Below the pieces are notes generated by a model, which saw only the letters and a list, made by a program, of their open reading frames with translations, ran no database searches and was not told where the DNA came from. From NCBI GenBank assembly GCA_001683735.1, contig LUGG01000025.1, positions 186,001 to 250,000 of the forward strand: DNA of 64,000 nt. Direction: 5' to 3'. The translations under genes were made by a program, and so were the position numbers. The DNA comes from Grifola frondosa (taxonomy: Eukaryota; Basidiomycota; Agaricomycetes; Polyporales; Grifolaceae). This document shows, piece by piece, positions 22,801-39,148 of the stretch; position 1 is the first letter of the stretch, and the number at the start of each line of letters is the position of its first letter.

Positions 22801-24030
22801 ATGTCGATGATATGCGCGAGCGGCAGATTTGAGCGTGCAGGTCCCGACGCTAAGTCCGCCGCCCAGCCATTCTTTAAGGATGGCTCATTGGGACCACTTG
22901 AATGGAAGCGTCGGCAGTGGCTGTGATCAAGAGTCAGAACGAGCAAAGGCAGATGCTGATACTCACACCAGTTACCGAGTGAAAATGACGGAAAGCGAAA
23001 TAATTCTCAAGGCGGTTAACCTTCTGCGTTTTTTGACGCTTATGTTTGGATTTTCTAGATATCGCGAGGTTCCGGACGATGGGTCGTTGTAGCCACAAAT
23101 GACAAGCCTGAAGCGCCTCTATGACACCGACAATCCCGGCTGCGCTTGCTGAGCAGAGCCCCACCAAATTCCGAAGCTCGAGCTATCAGTGCTCAGGACA
23201 ATGGCATTCCGAGCTCCCAAGCTTGGGACGGCGGTTGGAATATCTTGGAATTCCTGGTCCGGACATTGGACCATCAATTTGGGATTTTCCCCCGGTGTAG
23301 ACGCTCCACGTTGACAAGAATTGGCTTGGCGGTACCACGTCATCAGGCCAAATGTCTGTCGGTCTAAGTGCCAAAATATGGTCATTGGAATGGAAACCAG
23401 ATGATTCACGATATTCGCAGGAAGCGAAGAGGCGTTCTGGATATATAGGTGAGCAGTAACGTCGGACTACCACCTATTGTGGCGCACTAGAACCTTTCAC
23501 AATAATGCCGTGGTGCAATAAGCTGCATGTAATGTTCATAGGATGCCACAGAGCAATCATAACTTGAAGGCAGTTTTCCTGCAGAAAGCACGGAACTGCG
23601 ATGCGGGGTGAATTAGCGGGTAGCTGAGGCCATGTCTGCGAAAAAGATCACTTGAATCATGGTCAGCCCTACTTCCACGCATGGCTGGGAAACTCATCAT
23701 ATCCCCATTGATAAGGTGCTGCGCATCACCATACAACCAGCGAATTTGGGGAGCGTACCGGGGTAGATAGGCAAGTAATCAATACGAAGAAATAAAGGCT
23801 CATGTCCCGAAGATGGCAGTCAACGACGTCGACATCTTCGAATGCGCATGGGCATGGGTGGGTAAAATCAAAATGCGCACTCCGCACCAATCGTTAACGT
23901 TCAGATCACATGCTCATGAGACATGACCATCGTATGAACAATAAATTTCGCGAGAGTATAAATAAGACTGTTCGCCATACATGCAAATCCAACTACTACA
24001 GTAGTGTACATCCATATTAACGGTAGTTGT
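19867..24030. other. Gene-poor 4.2-kb region
   Basis: No gene could be assigned. Longest open frames are on the minus strand. 20478-20963, overlapped by a frame at 20683-20997 starting with a signal-peptide-like MVIALLLCEFGIGLSF, may be a small secreted orphan. 21974-22300 contains FWTPWKMDIYDSFSDL. Further frames lie at 23119-23473. None matches a family I recognise, and splice-consistent models did not emerge. A 15-nt repeat lies at 22340-22369. Confidence 0.35.
22340..22369 (+). repeat. Direct repeat, 15 nt x2
   Basis: aataataagtcaaat is repeated in tandem in non-coding sequence. Confidence 0.8.
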
Positions 24031-25372
24031 TCACACATTACCCTGATACTGAGCATACATAACCGATGCACTCCCTATGCCAACCAACATTGTGAGCCAC
24101 CAAGCTCGGTAAAGAGCTTGCCAACCTTCCTCGTCAATGACTCTCTTTGCGCAGTCGATCAATCCGAGATAGGGGTCTTTCTCATGGCGTAGGCTGTAAA
24201 GCACAGATGAAGATCAGCAGAGCGGTTCAGAGAACAATAACGACATGCACTAACCCAATGACGTCTTCGTCTTGGCCAGAGTATTCGGTGTATTCTTCAG
24301 CTTGGACACCATCATCTTCGACCTCCTGCTCTACGGAGTTGTACTCGGCAGCGGAGTGATTACGCTGAATCGCTAGCTTCGTCGCCATGACTTCCAATGG
24401 ACACAGAAGTGCAGTGCTCAGAATCTCGATCGACACGTAGATTCCGAATTTAACAGGGCTGAATGTGCTTGGAAGAAGCAGCGCTCTGAATCCAGGCATA
24501 ACGAGGGCGGTGTAGGCAATGTGCAGCGACTCTGCAAGCAGTAACCCCGGGGTCAAGTAGAGCACCCAAGGACGACGGCGCTCAGTGGGCGTCAAGAGAA
24601 TGCGGAGGGAATAAAGTGGGCGAAAGTATGGAAGCTTGTAAGGTGTCGTTATTGACCTGCAGGAACAATTCAGTGACCAGCAAGACGATAATGGTGAAAA
24701 GACATTACCGATAAGTAATTATCGCAGCGGGGAGAGAAAGTAGCATAGAGAATAGGCTATAGGCAAGGGTGCCAAGGACTCCCGCATCAGGAGGGTCAAC
24801 TCTCCCGTTGACACGGACGTTCTTGAAATCGAACGTCGTAACAGCGAAAAGTGTAAGTATAGAGCTGGCCAACAATGTCGGCACTAAGAAGTTACCGGTG
24901 AGATATTCGGCACTCATTATTGACAGAAAATGCACACACTGAGTCCTTTATACAATCCAGCCCAACCCTACGAACAACAATGTTAAAGAGTGACGTGACA
25001 GACAACTCAATGTCCGCACCTCAATACGCTTGACTCGTCGGAGCATGCCAAAGAAAGACGTGACAATAGGCCCGGTGTGAAGCTCAACATTTCCTTCAGG
25101 ATCGAGCTGCAGCGCCTTGGGGTTGTAATTCGCTGCATAACGCATCGAGATTCGTAAGCTATCCGCTCTTTCGCTACTATTTGAACCACCGTACCTCGTA
25201 ATCGAATTAGCGCACCAGTCAATGGCACTGATATCAAGATAGAAATCGCAAGTGTTAAGGCCAGCGACGCCGTGAGTACGATCACATCCAGGAAAAAGAC
25301 ATGTTGGTGGTTGAAAGACGTGCAAGCCTCAAGCTGCGCACTTGGGGCAGGCGGTGCTACAAGCGCTCGCAT
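24031..25372 (-). CDS. Mitochondrial-carrier-like membrane protein
   Basis: Multi-pass protein of the SLC25/Ugo1-like group. The N-terminal TM lies in DVIVLTASLALTLAISILIS. Then GPIVTSFFGMLRRVKRIEGW with AGLYKGL, a loop pattern of carriers, SSILTLFAVTTFDF, YSLFSMLLSLPAAIITYR and VSIEILSTALLCPLEVMATK. The last contains a carrier-type PxExxxxK signature (PLEVMATK). The C-terminus has GLIDCAKRVIDEEGWQALYR. An acidic insert (EQEVEDDGVQAEEYTEYSGQ) precedes it. Seven exons with clean GT-AG junctions and no frame break. Only some of the usual PxDxx[KR] repeats are intact, so it may be an atypical carrier such as an outer-membrane Ugo1-type fusion factor rather than an inner-membrane transporter. Substrate unknown. 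Confidence 0.75.
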
Positions 25373-27041
25373 ACCGCATTAGGATAGGTCTGGATGGTCT
25401 GTCCGCGGCCAATCAGCGGCAGAGACCAGCCACATTACGCGGCCGGAGGTGCGTAGCATTTTCCCAGGCCTCCATCTTCTCGACCACCATCTTCCCCATC
25501 GATGGTTGAACTCGACTACACTCGACAAAGAGTGTGCCATGCACGATGTTTCGGTCGAAGCATCACACGTTTAGACTATACTGAACTTGGCAGACGATGA
25601 GTCCGCTGTTTATCTGTCTTCCGTTTTATTTTTTTTGGTGGCGCTTTTTCACACATGCTTGTCGTTTTAGATGCATGTTCGTGCATTTGGACCTAAGGTG
25701 TTTCGCACGGCTGTTTTTTTCTTTCTTTTTGCATCTTACCCTGACAGGAAGTTTGATATGCTACCATTAATCGTTCAAACCCTATTACAGTGGACGATGG
25801 AATCGAAGTGCATAGGTGTATGTGACGTGATTTTTCCGTCTCGGTGGTGCCATTGTGAATTTCTTCATTTATGAGATTCTGCACCGCAGCCAGATGTTAC
25901 GATGCACTTTCTTCTTTTTGCTGGCTCTTCATGCACATGATTTAAGTTGACTACTTCATCTCCTTGGAAGAGTTCAGATTTGCTCGGTTACCTTATCTTT
26001 CATTGATGCATTTTCTTCAGCCTTCCAGTCACCGGGAGACAGTGGCAGAACACATTCAAGTTTCATTCTGATCGAATTCGACTGTCCTGCGGCGCTTGTG
26101 TCTATTCCGCGAACCTTCCGGAGACGGTGAATCCTCTGAAGTTCTTGACCTTTACTGCAAAGGCCGGCAATGAAGAATCTATCTTAGTGGGTTATCCTTC
26201 GCGCATACATGCATTAATTCAGGTTAACTGGTGTCATCCTCAGGTATGCTGCTGGCATTTTCGGGCCCCAGTTGCATGATCGTTTGATGTAGGGTTGCAC
26301 GTTCAGTGTCTTTAAGATGCCTTTATGTCGGATAGCAACAAGAGTTGCAGGATATTGATGTCGCCATCCCAATTATGTCGCGACCTTCAAAGGCATGTTT
26401 GGCGATTGCTATTTGGTGCTGACTGTCTTCTCATAGGACGTGCCTCGTTATCTGAGGCTGAAGTTCATTCCCGTAGTTGGCGGTTACGTGGTCGTCAATT
26501 GTAGTGCTCACAAGATCGTGTAAGTATGTTAGAAACGTTCTTCACTACGAGGGTGCTCATTTGTTTTGAATAGCGTCTGCCTTCAGTCGTATTCTTGGGT
26601 TGATATGGGGGGATGCTCGTGCGCAATGCATGCATAAGATTCGCGAGGGGAGTCGTCAGTGTTGTGTCCCGGACAATTCGTATCCTGTTCAGCTGGTACT
26701 TCCTGTACGTTAGCATCGTCCGGTGAATGCAATGACATGATCTTCCTCCTCATCCTTGTCGTGCTGCACCTTGAGAGCAACAAGATAGTCCGCCACCTTC
26801 GAGGAATGCTCGTTGTCCTCTTTCATCTCCAGACATTCTGTACCCTTGTTTCTTGTCTCATAATCTCTGTACCTTCATAATAAGCCTTCCTAGTAGCCTA
26901 CAGCCACAGTTGTTTTGGCGCTCCGACAGAGGCCACATCATTAGAGTTCTCTCGTTTGTCGTTGTCGGTTCACCCACTCGTCGTAGTCACCTCCCCCAGA
27001 ACACACTTCCTCAGACTCCTTTAACATCGACTCTGTCGATA
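25373..27041. other. Intergenic, 1.7 kb
   Basis: Between divergent carrier and FUN30 genes. T-rich on the plus strand in 25600-26900 (for example ttttttctttctttttg), with several short open frames and nothing recognisable. It may include a long 5' leader of FUN30. Confidence 0.45.
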
Positions 27042-30000
27042 TGTCTCTTGGAACCAATGCTGCTGCATCTAGAGTTAGTATTTGAAAAGTTTGATCGCTT
27101 TTGTTCGTGTTCTCACAGTTACGCTGGACTTGATTCCACCGCTACACCAGAAAGCGGCTTTAGATCACCTCAAATTCAAGAAGGTCCAGAGACAACAGAA
27201 CTCCTCCCTCACACACTCGCCTTCGCCATCAGCATCATTATGGAATGCTGGCCCATCCGTGGGCGAAGTACCGCCAGCACAGTCGCGCGACGCTACATTG
27301 TCATCGCGCTACTTCTCCGCGACCCCAGCACCCTCTGGCACCATCCTGGTACCTGGCTCGAGTCCTCCTCACCACGATCTCCCATATCGCTCTAATCAGG
27401 TCACGTATCAGTTCGACAGCTTCGGTAATGCCACCCCAACTTATAACTCTGCAAGTCCCCGCATTCAGTCGAGCTCGTCATACGGCCTCGACCCGCTAGC
27501 CGCTCCGAGTGGTTTTACAACCGACAGCGGCGTCGCTCACGCGTCATTCACGCGTCCTTGGGGTGCAAATGGTCGGAAGATATCGGAGATGGAAGATGTT
27601 AGTGAGAGTGGGCCTCCTCGCAAGCGTGTCAACCTTGGACTGTCGTCCCCAGGGAAAGATCCGATTGACTTCTTGAGCACGCCTGAGTCGCCAGACATAC
27701 AGCGTCCAGGTCAACGACGAAGACCACCTGGCGCGGCCCTTTCTTCTGCGTCGTCGGACGAATCCTTGCCTGATATCAAGGACGTGCTCAACGGCCCCTC
27801 AAAGCCGCGCATTGTTCGGGGTCACCGCGCCACTCCAGAGCAGCCCTCATCGTCGGGACCATCTCAGTCGGAGACTGAAGATCCACGCTTTACTCGGTTT
27901 AAACTTACACAGGTGGAACATCGTACGGAACGAATACGTGCTGCTTGGATCGAGGCGGCTGGCGACGTTCCTAAAGCTTCCAACTTGCTCAATGACCCCA
28001 GTTGGAAACCTATCGATCCTACCCCCACCCCTCACGTCACGAACACACATGTGGAGACCGGCAGAGTCAAAGAGATTGACGATGCGACCAAGGCTCAGAG
28101 GCAGGCCGTGCGCGAGAAGGGCAAAAGGTCTATGATATATCAGAATCGTACTACCCTTGATAATAAGCGTCCTGGTGGTGTCCGACCTACCACCCCTCCT
28201 CCAAGGACACCTCCGCCGAAGAGGATCGCCTCACCTCTGACAGTCAGTCCTGACGTTGCCCAACCTCGAGCAAGACGATTGAAGAGGAAGGTTGTTGACT
28301 CGGACTCCGAACCGGAGTTCGTCGATAGTGAAGAAGAACGTGGCAGTCAGGACCGTGGTAGTAGTGACACTGCTCATGAGGCTCGCGCGCTGGACTACTT
28401 CAACACTTCGAGCGCGGAGACGCTCCAAGAACTAACTGGTGCGTGCTACTCGATATATGCTGTGCATTCTTTGCTCACAGCATACTAGGTTGCACGTTGG
28501 AACAAGCCAACAAGATCATCGAGCTGCGTCCATTCTCTTCGACCGATGACTTGAATACGAAGCTCGCACAGGGCAAGAAGAAGGCTGGTCCTGCCGGTAT
28601 CAGTTCGCGGATATTCGAAGATTCTGCAACGCTTCTCGAGGGATACGGTAGAGTAGACGACATCTTGGTCAAATGCGAACGTATTGGCTCGCAGTTGAAA
28701 GCGGAGATCTCCACCTGGACAACTCATTCAGGGAAAGGAAAGCAAAGGGCCGGAACCTCATCTTCTCGAGCGTCTTCTGCTACTGGTGACGAAGAGGGCG
28801 TCTTGAGCCTTTCTCAACAAGAAGTATCTGATGGCGCGAAGCCCAAGTACTACATCAACACCCAACCCTCGTTCCTGTCCGAAGTCGTCCAGCTCAAGGG
28901 ATATCAGATGATCGGCCTGAACTGGCTCAGTCTTTTATATAACAAGGGCCTGAGTTGTATCCTCGCTGACGAGATGGGTACGTGAGGATCATTTTATTCA
29001 CGTTTACCGGTGGTGTAATTGCGTACATCGTTAGGTCTTGGGAAGACAATTCAAGTCATCAGCTTCTTTGCACATCTGAAACAACAGGGCCGAAAGGGCC
29101 CTCACCTGGTCGTAGTTCCGTATGTTACAAACGTCACCTATGGTTCTTCAGGGTATAATTGATCGCGCCGGAACCTTTCGATATAGATCTTCTACGCTGG
29201 AGAATTGGTGTCGTGAATTTGACCGTTTTGCTCCCGAAATACAAGTCCAAACGTACTACGCCGGGAAGAATGACAGATTCAGATTACGCGAAAGTCTGAA
29301 CAGCACCATCGGGGCAAAGGTAGAAGGTGGCTGGGAGGTTCTGATCACGACCTATACTCTAGCAGCTGGTGATGCGGTGGACTGCAAGTTCTTCCGTCGC
29401 ATTGAATGGGACGTGAGTCGACGATAAATTATGACCGGTCCTTTGTTGTTCAACTGCTACTTCAGACGTGTGTTTTCGATGAAGGACATGTTCTCAAGAA
29501 CTTCCAGTCGCAACGATATCAGCAACTACTGCGATATAAGTCAAACTGGCGGCTCCTTCTCACAGGCACCCCGTTGCAGAATAATCTCCAGGAACTTGTG
29601 GTACGTCGGCGCTTTGACTGTGATATTCATGCACACTCCGGCAAACAACTCATTGCGCACTCACAGTCTCTGATGAATTTTATCCTTCCGACCCATTTTG
29701 CGCAAAGTCTGGACTCGTTACGAGCTGTCTTCAAGACAAAGGGCGATTCTAAAGTTACTCTGCTTGCTCAAGAACGCGTGTCGCGAGCAAAAAAGATGAT
29801 GACGCCTTTTGTTCTTCGGCGGCGGAAAGATCAAGTAGGTCCTTGTCATCCATTGGCGACTTAATGCTGACCACCATCATCCATACTTCCAGGTCTTGCA
29901 AGATCTGCCGAAGAAGAGTGAGCGTATCGAGTGGTGCGAAATGACGCCGCTTCAAAGGACGATATACAACGACGCACTCCGCCGCTCACGCAAGACCATT

Positions 30001-31172
30001 TTTGATGCTGAGACCACAAGCGCAGAGACCTCGGAGGCTCCAGTGGCTAATGGTCGCACCAAGCAGCCAAAAAAGAAAACCCGCACAAATGCTCGTACGA
30101 AGGACAAGATCTACCTGGAGAACAGCTCCAATGTGCTCATGGATCTGCGGAAAGCAGCATCGCATCCTATGTTATTCCGGAGGCGTTTCACAAACGATAT
30201 TCTCACCGCTGTTACAAAGCTGCTTCTAAAGGAGCCAGATTTCAGGAAGCGTGGCGCAATCTTTGAGTACGTGAAGGAAGACATGGAGGCGATGACGGAT
30301 GCGGAGTTGCAGGTATTCCTTGGCTCGTATAAGGTTCGTTTTCTTTATGAACATATCGAGCGTTCTTGATGATGACGTTGGCTTCAGTCGACGCGAAAAT
30401 ATCTTCAAGAGCAGGAGTGTTATATGCAGGCTGGCAAAATCAAAGTTCTGCTCCAGCTCCTTCAACGATACCAGAACGAGGGTCGGCGCATGTTGATATT
30501 CTCCCAGGTCGGTTCTTGCTTGCCCTTCTGCAGTTTGCATGCTAAAAGGTTGCATCGTTTCTAGTTCACGCAAATCCTAGACATCATCCAGAAGGTCTTA
30601 GAGTTGAAGGACGTCAAGTTCTTGGTACTGACTGGTTCTACACCGGTCGACGTGAGGCAGACGCTGGTAGATGAATTCAACGAAGATGAGAGCATACCCG
30701 TTTTCTTGCTCTCCACCAAAGCTGGCGGCATGGGTATCAACCTCACAGCGGCCAGCGTTGTCATCATGTATGTCTGTTTTACTACTGAGTTGCTTCATGC
30801 GAATGTTTAACTTTGCTATCCTGGTGCAGGTTCGACCAGGATTTCAACCCGCACAACGACAGACAGGCGCAGGACCGTGCCTATCGGATCGGACAAAAAC
30901 GGGACGTCGACGTTGTAAAACTTATTACAAAGGGATCGATCGAGGAAGACATGCTGCAACTGGGACAGACCAAGTTGGCGTTAGACGAGGCAGTCGCCGG
31001 GGAGGCTGGGGAGGAGGCAGAATCGCGAGTGGAAACAGAGATAAAGATGTCCTTGCTGAACGTGGTAAGGAAGAAGTTGGAAGAGAACGCGGACGAGAAG
31101 GAGCAGACAGGTGAATCTGATACCGTTGCTGAGGTGGAGAGTCGAGAGAAAGTAGAAGAGGATTCAAGCTGA
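27042..31172 (+). CDS. FUN30: FUN30/SMARCAD1-type SNF2 chromatin remodeller
   Basis: Nuclear ATPase of the Fun30/Fft3/SMARCAD1 branch (heterochromatin maintenance, DNA end resection). Long disordered N-terminus (27120-28400) with a possible CUE-like helical part ([20 protein letters not shown]). Then an [19 protein letters not shown] helix-hairpin-type motif and the SNF2 core: [27 protein letters not shown] (motif I), FDEGHVLKN (motif II, DEGH), [19 protein letters not shown], helicase [39 protein letters not shown]. Exon borders: 28438/28489, 28977/29035, 29119/29187, 29412/29466, 29600/29667, 29834/29893, 30333/30388, 30507/30565, 30767/30831. The core has no frame break. The first 100 residues are ambiguous: exon 1 [11 protein letters not shown] (27042-27074), and the junction near 27119 does not keep frame. 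Confidence 0.93.
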
Positions 31173-31335
31173 TACCCACGTCGAATACCCGGAGGCCACT
31201 GATCTTGCATTCGACCATTCATATCTATCGCATTGTATACTATTAGAATCATCGACAGCAATCATCTTCGCACATATCGTTTTGTAAGCCCTTGATCCCA
31301 AATGCAAGGTCGGAATCAAATGAATGTTCTTGATG

Positions 31336-32097
31336 CTATTGAAATACAGTAAGCCCTCGGATCAATCTATCCGTGCTCGTACGGAAGTACTCGTTGTCGA
31401 TTCCGTGATCTTTGGAGTCCATGCGGACCAATGGGTTTCGGACCACGTACTCTAAGAAGGGGCCGGCGTAGATCTGGCGAAGGACGAACCGGAGCGAATC
31501 GGCATTGGGATCGCTGAGTATAACGAACTTGTATCCAGACAGTGTTTCGTAGAAGTGAAGCTTGTATGTGGAGGTCGTGTAATTCACGAATTGTTCGTCC
31601 CTAATGCAACACGTCAAGGATGCGGCGACTTGGTGTGCACGGCATAAGGGACACACCTTCCAGAAAGCTTCTTTATCATATTCCGCAGCGAAAGGACGAC
31701 ACCATACACTAGCTTTGCCTCCTCGTCGAATGGTAGTGCAGTTGTCGTTGGTGCTTGGTACGTGACGGGGCTCTGCGTTTGAGTGGGAAGCGGGGTGCGA
31801 GGAAGATCGTCATTCACAGCAATGACGACCCCAGATGTGGAAGAAAGAGTGTTATGAGGGCTGTGGGGTCCATGGTCCAGATTGGACTCTTCGCTGCGGG
31901 GATACACTACAGCAGATACAGCGGGCAAGATGCCTCCTTCCACAGCAGGTCGTGGCCGCTTGGTGCGGTGCCAGTCTTGGTAGTAAACACAGGCACAATG
32001 CCTGTGAGCGAGAGAATGCGCATCAGATTGGCGACGACATCCATATGCGGCGGAGCAAGGCATGCCTGTCATAGATGTACAAGCTGAAGATTGTCAT
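31336..32097 (-). CDS. BET5: TRAPP complex subunit BET5/TRAPPC1
   Basis: Small longin-like subunit of the TRAPP tether (GEF for Rab1/Ypt1) in ER-Golgi traffic. Three exons: 32097-32066 (MTIFSLYIYDR), 32001-31657 (HCACVYYQDWHRTKRPRPA to LRNMIKKLSG), 31600-31336 (DEQFVNYTTSTYKLHFYETL, IYAGPFLEYVVRNPL, DNEYFRTSTDRLIRGL). The first intron begins GC (GCATGC) and ends CACAG, a GC-AG intron, unless the C is an error for T. The middle carries a Ser/Pro/Thr-rich insert of about 70 residues, not present in yeast Bet5 but common in basidiomycetes. Ends 163 bp from the FUN30 stop, tail-to-tail. Confidence 0.92.
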
Positions 32098-32485
32098 GGC
32101 TGGGGCCGCTCTCCGAACTGTAGGAGAAGTTTATCGTGCACAGAGGTATAGATGAAGAAGTTGTAGAGGGTTAATTTCAGTCATGTGCGTTCAAGTGGTG
32201 GTCGCGATGATTCCAACTTCGAACCTGACCTTCTAAATGGAGGGACTATGTATCCTTGCGCGTAGTCACCTATCGATTCCAGGTTGTACACATACAACAT
32301 TGCCCGGCTGTCAAGGCACGCGTCAAGGGACAAAACAATGGAAATTAAAAATAAGTAGAGCTCTTTCAAGTTCAGACAGAGACTTCGACACATTCTCGTC
32401 TCGTTTATCATAAACTTGGGGCAATGTTATAAACTTTCTGTGATATACACGCTGATCGTACAATCTCCCATTATGACAAGGATAC
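32098..32485. other. Intergenic
   Basis: Spacer between the BET5 start and the end of esterase A, both on the minus strand. It should hold the BET5 promoter. No element recognised. Confidence 0.5.
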
Positions 32486-34738
<2,253 letters not shown>

Positions 34739-35670
34739 GATTGTCGGACTGCTGTTAAAGAGAAGAGGACAACAATTCCAACGTTCGAGGAGCGATATCG
34801 TAGTCTGTTGGTTTATATAACAGTTCGTGCATGCTCCACCTTCCCAGCTCGGCATAATGAAAGTGTCGTCAAGACCAGCCTGGTGCTCGATCCCATTCGT
34901 TATGAAGGCAAATGGTTCGACATCGCCTAGCACACTGCTGCGAACAGGCGGTCTATTCCGAGAGCTATATCACATCCGCGGCGAATGGGATCACACAGAA
35001 CCACAGTGCATGGCTACGCGAGTATGTCTTCTGGGGCCATTTAACACCACTTGAATTGTCCGCCTGCCAGAGATGCTTGCCGTGCCTTCATATCACCAAA
35101 GATGCGACATCGAGACCGAGAACAGAATGCAATGGCGATAGGAAGGGCAAGCCAAAACGCCGACGTTACGTCGCAGCACCGAGATTACCCAGCGTCCCAT
35201 ATGCGCGCCGCACACAAGCTGCATGTATACGCTGCTGGATGCCAAGGAGGTTGTGCCACCAGTGCCAGTGCCAGCACGCGTCGATCTTCCCAACAAGTAT
35301 AAGTACCGGCGATCCGCCGCGGAGACCGCACTTGCTCCGATCCCAAATTGTGCCTGGCCTCCGGAACGCAGCGATAGCAATTGGGCAACGTCCAATCGAC
35401 TTACTATAAAGGCTGGGATATTCCGATCACGTCCGCGGAGAGCCTGAAGCATCTTTCTCGGCCATGTGTTGTTTTACTCACTCGAGCGTCCTCAAAATGT
35501 TCGCTTGCTGGCATCGACGTCCCTCATGTCGAGCACCCACCATATTTGGACAAGCAAGGTTGGCATTTGTAAGTCGAAGGACATTTTTAATTAAAGATAG
35601 TGTGTTATCTTACGTGCACGCAAGCCTGGACATATTCCTGCGCTCTCCCCAACCATCTACTGAAGCAAGC
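34739..35670. other. Spacer between the two esterase genes
   Basis: Promoter region of esterase A plus downstream region of B. Open frames in 35050-35450 show no recognisable family. Confidence 0.5.
34812..34819 (-). promoter_or_regulatory. TATA box of esterase A
   Basis: TATATAAA on the minus strand, 74 bp upstream of the esterase A start codon, a typical distance for a regulated secreted-enzyme gene. Confidence 0.5.
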
Positions 35671-37894
<2,224 letters not shown>

Positions 37895-39148
37895 CTTGAA
37901 CAGTGCGGAGATTGGGATAGAGACGAAAGGCTGCAGACTGCAGTTTTAACACAGCGAGCAACTGGTTCGCCCAACGTACGACACATGGTTCTAAATCTGT
38001 AACTCTCGGGATGTGGGATTTATCGGACCACAGTTTAACCAGGAACCAACCGCTCGCTATCCCGGCGGTGACCCTTAAGCGCATGGTTGAGAGTCTAAAC
38101 TCTTTGTGAAGTGTTCTCCAGGTACCGGGGCAGTGTAAGCGGATTCGCGACTAAAATTCGCGATGTACAACAGCGCGCGCTTTTAACGATCAGCGTCCGC
38201 CGTCCGCGGTGGTATGATAGCATTTTTTGTTAATACGTACGTCAACTGAGCACATCAAAGTGGAGTGAATGACGACACAGCATCCTAGCTGTATGCTACT
38301 GTCAAGTTGAGTTCTTACGCGCAGATGATGTTCGCAGATCAGTTAAGAAACTAGAAATTCAGCGCCAAAAGGTCTCCTCACGCTGTTGTATCCCGGTGGT
38401 ACGATTGGGAATGATACGATACGCCAGTAGTTCATGTAGAGCGTTTCCCCAGCTTGCGCTAGCATGTCAGAGCGTCCGTCAACGTCAACTGCTAGCTGAT
38501 CATGTCAAAACAAAAGCTAAGTATGATGTGACGGCGTCCTGCAGGCCTTTGAATACACGTGACCTGTTGGATTTTCGAGAAGGGTAAATCCGAGAAAGGG
38601 AATAGATAAGATAAGATTTCACGTGGGAGTTGCTTGGCCTATTTGGTGATGTTGACGAATGGTGGCTGTGTTGTTCGCGAACGTCCCGGACTCAGATTGA
38701 ACTGACCAGCCATCCGAGTTTTCACAGAGCACCACGAAGTCCAGATGCCATTTTGCGCCACATTTCAGTTTACGGATATTCGAGGCCGCAAGCTCAAGGT
38801 TGAAGCAGAGTAACTAAAAAATTGCTTCAGGAGACGAGGACCTTGCAATCATCGATGATAACGGGTGCAATGACCGTCGACGGGTGCAATAGCCATTTAG
38901 GCGCCCATTTACACTCTACAACCAGCTGACAGCAAAAAGCTGACCTGGGCCACCGTTTCTCATGTCATTGCCTGCCATCCAGGCATCTATGTCTGATCAG
39001 ATATGTCGGGGCGCTGTGGCTTTAATATAAACTCCCAAGAGGATGCTGTGCTACAGGGCGACTTGTTTCCCCTCGCGTAAGAGTCCTTAAATATCTGCCA
39101 TCTCCTAGACATTCCCCTCCCTCGTTTCTATTTCTGATAAACACGGGG
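37895..39148. other. Divergent promoter region, 1.25 kb
   Basis: Between divergent esterase B and MFS genes. No coding signal. An AT-rich tttaatataaa lies about 125 bp upstream of the MFS start. Confidence 0.5.

Noticed and set aside
32195..32230. Sequence resembling a tRNA T-arm (ggttcgaa on the minus strand)
   Set aside because: The flanking bases cannot form the T-stem, and no acceptor or anticodon arm is present.
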